From Orientallactaga sibirica (taxonomy: Eukaryota; Chordata; Mammalia; Rodentia; Dipodidae), in contig JAEOAD010001365.1 of assembly GCA_036365145.1 (NCBI GenBank), positions 6,112,501-6,176,500 of the forward strand: 64,000 nucleotides of DNA, written 5' to 3'. A program made the translations under genes and the position numbers. Below, piece by piece: positions 63,650 through 64,000 of the stretch. Each line of letters opens with the position of its first letter. Within the stretch, counting starts at the first letter, position 1. Under the pieces are notes generated by a model. That model saw only the letters and a list, made by a program, of their open reading frames with translations. It had not been told where the DNA came from and searched no databases.

Positions 63650-64000
63650 TAGAGTCATCTATCTGAAGTTATTCTCTTACTCTTTGTTTCCCTCTTCCCA
63701 TCATTTCCTTCCCTTTCCACAGCCCTAGTAGCTGCCCCCTTTACTGTCACATCTTCTTTTGTTCTCAGCTTCCACATAGGAGAGTGGCCTGTTTCACTGG
63801 ACGTGGTGATCTCCAGTTCCATCCATTTGCCTGCAAACCACATTGCTCCGCTTTTCTTTGTGGGTAACGGTTCGCCTATGTAGCTTATCTTTTCAAAGAA
63901 CCAACTCTGTTTCGTCAATTCTTTTTTATTATTACTTTATTGATATTTCATTGATTTCTGCACTTGACTTTTAATTTTTTCTTTGTGTTTAGTACTTTTG
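63650..64000 (-). mobile_element. L1 fragment (antisense) joining ORF2 directly to 3' UTR
   Basis: On the minus strand an 87-codon frame (63918-63655) starts with Trp-Phe-Phe-Glu-Lys-Ile, the ORF2 motif before the reverse transcriptase core, then switches at about 63885 to 3'-UTR-like sequence ('aatggatggaactggagatcaccacg'). The intervening reverse transcriptase and C-terminal regions are missing. It continues beyond the window. Confidence 0.6.

Overview
This window looks like intergenic or deep intronic DNA from a rodent nuclear genome. I found no protein-coding gene, exon, tRNA, rRNA or other functional RNA gene that the sequence supports. The longest open frames (182 codons at 15201-15749 minus, 226 codons at 21832-22512 plus, 173 codons at 12385-12906 minus, 164 codons at 47739-48233 minus) either run through SINEs or pyrimidine tracts or show no recognisable domain.

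Organism. Two SINE families dominate. One is a tRNA-derived, B2-superfamily element with a head like GCTGGAGAGATGGCTTAGYG, a body containing CCAGATGCACAAGG, a CT-rich region and an AATAAATAAA tail. I recognise it as the DIP family of Dipodoidea (jerboas and jumping mice). The other is a 7SL-derived B1 monomer. ID, B2-like and B3/B4-like composite SINEs, MaLR-type LTRs and L1 fragments also fit a mouse-clade rodent. A jerboa such as Jaculus is the best guess; this is inferred from repeat content recalled from memory, with no database search.

Layout. 1-5.2 kb: a minisatellite edge, an antisense composite SINE, old antisense L1 pieces, a (CA)n tract and an LTR split by a B2-like SINE. 5.2-17.4 kb: ancient L1 ORF1 and ORF2 remnants, several SINEs with clear target-site duplications, and LINE 3' ends. 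17.5-21.8 kb: several MaLR-type LTRs and an inverted B1 pair beside a long CTTT tract. 22-25.2 kb: a 280-bp pyrimidine tract, MIR, SINEs, and a 25-copy minisatellite built on CTAGTAATC. 25.7-29.1 kb: an old L1 followed by about 2.4 kb of repeat-poor sequence. 29.2-34.4 kb: a dense SINE cluster, then a repeat-poor stretch. 34.7-35.5 kb: a 15-unit minisatellite grown from an ID SINE. 35.9-44.1 kb: more SINEs, MIR copies, an L1 3' end and a young-looking LTR. 45-52.6 kb: another rodent repeat, a LINE insertion with a 5' inversion, and SINE clusters. 52.6-64 kb: AT-rich sequence with L1 remnants, a SINE interrupted by an LTR fragment, and a 172-bp tandem duplication.

The interest lies in how retroelements have reshaped the locus: SINE head amplification into a satellite, a DIP subfamily whose internal promoter B box carries a tandem heptamer, CTCF-like cores in an extended DIP variant, twin-priming inversion, nested SINE insertions and a SINE/LTR chimera. 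I see no undescribed protein system.
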